Positions 7,364 through 8,147 of a stretch of DNA of 8,147 bases are shown here, piece after piece. Position 1 is the stretch's first letter. Every line of letters begins with the position of its first letter. The notes below the pieces were generated by a model. It was not told the DNA's origin and did no database searches. It saw only the letters and a list, made by a program, of their open reading frames with translations. Position numbers and translations under genes: made by a program. Source of the stretch: Domibacillus sp. (GTDB lineage Bacteria; Bacillota; Bacilli; Bacillales; Domibacillaceae); the NCBI GenBank assembly GCA_031177795.1, contig JAPSKG010000100.1, positions 1-8,147 of the forward strand, given 5' to 3'.

Positions 7364-7397
7364 AGCCGGCTTTGATTTAAGCCCGGCTGTTCTTTTT
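7364..7397 (+). terminator. Second, GC-rich intrinsic terminator after the aldehyde dehydrogenase
   Basis: AGCCGG (7364-7369) pairs with CCGGCT (7383-7388), and the stem can extend inward past a one-base bulge through CTT/AAG. A T-rich tail follows (7388-7397, two interruptions). The 6-bp core stem is the same as in the siderophore operon terminator at 4209-4236. Confidence 0.8.
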
Positions 7398-7491
7398 GCA
7401 ATGGGAAATAAATTTTTTTCAAGTGATGCACAATGCCAAAAGAAAAATAAAGGTGTTTTCCTCTCCGTGTTGAAATCCATTACAGAAGCTT

Positions 7492-7545
7492 TTATCTGTT
7501 TAAAGCAGTAAAAATATGCAAAAAAGGAACATGCAAAACAGATAA
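7492..7545. repeat. 10-bp inverted repeat with an internal direct repeat in the leader of the VOC gene
   Basis: TTATCTGTTT (7492-7501) and AAACAGATAA (7536-7545) are exact reverse complements, 34 nt apart. Within and overlapping the right arm, ATGCAAAA occurs twice (7516-7523 and 7531-7538). It lies 40-90 nt ahead of the VOC start. No T run follows, so it is not a terminator. It could be a leader RNA stem or a paired operator; the function is unknown. Confidence 0.4.
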
Positions 7546-7566
7546 GAAAACAAAAAGCTTTATAAA

Positions 7567-7573
7567 AAGGAGA
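7567..7573 (+). promoter_or_regulatory. Ribosome binding site of the VOC gene
   Basis: AAGGAGA lies 11 nt before the ATG at 7585, slightly far but far better placed than for the next in-frame ATG at 7597. This decides the start. Confidence 0.7.
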
Positions 7574-7584
7574 AGCAGCAAAAG

Positions 7585-7971
7585 ATGATCAGTAAAATGG
7601 AGCATACAGCTATTATTGTTAGTGATATTGAGCGATCAATCCGGTTTTATACTGAAATGTTTGGTTTTAATGTTCGCCTCCAGGGAAGCAATGCAATCCG
7701 CAAAATGGCTTTTCTATATCTTGAATCCCAGCCAGATATGGAAATTGAGCTTATCCAGGATATCGTTGAGACAAACGAATACAGTGAAAATGGAAAAGTA
7801 AATCACCTTGCTTTTACTGTAACAAGCATGGATGAAGCCATTAACCACTATAGCAAAAAAGGAATTTCATTTCTTTTTCCTGAACCAAAACAAACTCTTG
7901 AAGGAGGCAAAATGATTTTATTTAAAGGGCCAGACAAAGAGCTGCTACAGTTAGTAGAGCGCGTTAAATAA
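7585..7971 (+). CDS. VOC-superfamily (glyoxalase I-like) metalloprotein
   Basis: A 128-residue, two-module VOC (glyoxalase/bleomycin resistance/dioxygenase) protein, the usual length for small glyoxalase-I-like proteins. The first module starts MEHTAIIVSDIERSIRFY (5-22) and the second KVNHLAFTV (71-79). Probable metal ligands are H7, E55 (in MEIELIQ), H74 and E119 (in KGPDKELLQLVE), which match the His-Glu-His-Glu set of bacterial glyoxalase I. A metal-dependent lyase or isomerase activity, such as methylglyoxal detoxification with a thiol, is therefore plausible. Without identifying substrate-pocket residues, other VOC roles (lactoylglutathione-lyase-like, epimerase, resistance protein) remain open. 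It stands alone behind a terminator and a 190-nt leader with an inverted repeat. No clear promoter was recognised and no terminator with a proper T run follows; only a 5-bp hairpin lies at 7975-7987. Confidence 0.88.
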   Translation: MISKMEHTAIIVSDIERSIRFYTEMFGFNVRLQGSNAIRKMAFLYLESQPDMEIELIQDIVETNEYSENGKVNHLAFTVTSMDEAINHYSKKGISFLFPEPKQTLEGGKMILFKGPDKELLQLVERVK

Positions 7972-8147
7972 GTTTACCTGTAAGGTATTTATGCTAAGCT
8001 GGACCAATTATACATAAAGTGATATTCTTCGCTGCTTAAAGAAAAAATCCTTCAATCATGTACCTGTTTTGCTAGTTTGCAAAATATTAATAGGTTTTAG
8101 TGAAAATTACACTTAAACTACTGCCTTCATTGTTATCAAAAAATAAA

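Noticed and set aside
7470..7498. TTGAAA (7470-7475) and TATCTG (7493-7498) as the VOC promoter
   Set aside because: The 17-nt spacing is right but the -10 matches the consensus at only half its positions, too weak to list as a feature.
7975..7987. TACCT/AGGTA hairpin after the VOC gene as a terminator
   Set aside because: The stem is only 5 bp with a 3-nt loop and a short TTTAT tail, which is not enough for an intrinsic terminator.
7972..8147. Possible gene or Fur box at the right edge
   Set aside because: No open frame with a ribosome binding site and no convincing GATAATGATAATCATTATC-like site was seen on either strand; it is simply AT-rich.

Overview
The window looks like chromosomal DNA of a low-GC Gram-positive bacterium, most likely a member of the Bacillales. 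Ribosome binding sites are strong and AGGAGG-like, TTG/GTG-type starts are plausible, the DNA is AT-rich, and the protein families fit that group. All six supported genes lie on the + strand. No RNA gene, insertion sequence, phage gene or CRISPR array was seen.

Left region (about 1-4240): the tail of a siderophore operon of the NIS (NRPS-independent siderophore) type. It holds a 5'-truncated IucA/IucC-family synthetase, an MFS exporter overlapping it by 4 nt (ATGA), and a PLP-dependent fold-III decarboxylase 21 nt further on with a GTG start. A clear intrinsic terminator at 4209-4236 closes the operon. This gene set (NIS synthetase, MFS exporter, LysA-like decarboxylase) is the one known from the staphyloferrin B (sbn) and vibrioferrin (pvs) pathways. 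The decarboxylase would make or finish an amine building block, the synthetase would join amine or alcohol groups to a carboxylate such as citrate, and the MFS protein would export the product. The rest of the cluster and its promoter lie to the left of the window, so the exact siderophore cannot be named.

Middle region (4237-5749): a MATE-family multidrug/metabolite efflux protein with its own leader. The leader carries a perfect 8-bp inverted repeat (4269-4288) that could be a repressor operator.

Right region (5750-8147): an aldehyde dehydrogenase with complete active-site motifs, similar to the Bacillus YfmT/vanillin-benzaldehyde dehydrogenase type, is followed by a probable weak terminator and then a clear one. 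A 283-nt gap (7302-7584) holds these terminators plus a widely spaced 10-bp inverted repeat. After it comes a small VOC/glyoxalase-fold protein with an intact HEHE metal-ligand set. The last 176 nt (7972-8147) are AT-rich and show no gene, only a 5-bp hairpin just after the last stop.

Overall the region is fairly ordinary. The most notable items are the siderophore cluster tail of undetermined product, the MATE leader dyad, and the structured leader of the VOC gene. I do not see convincing evidence for a wholly new system.
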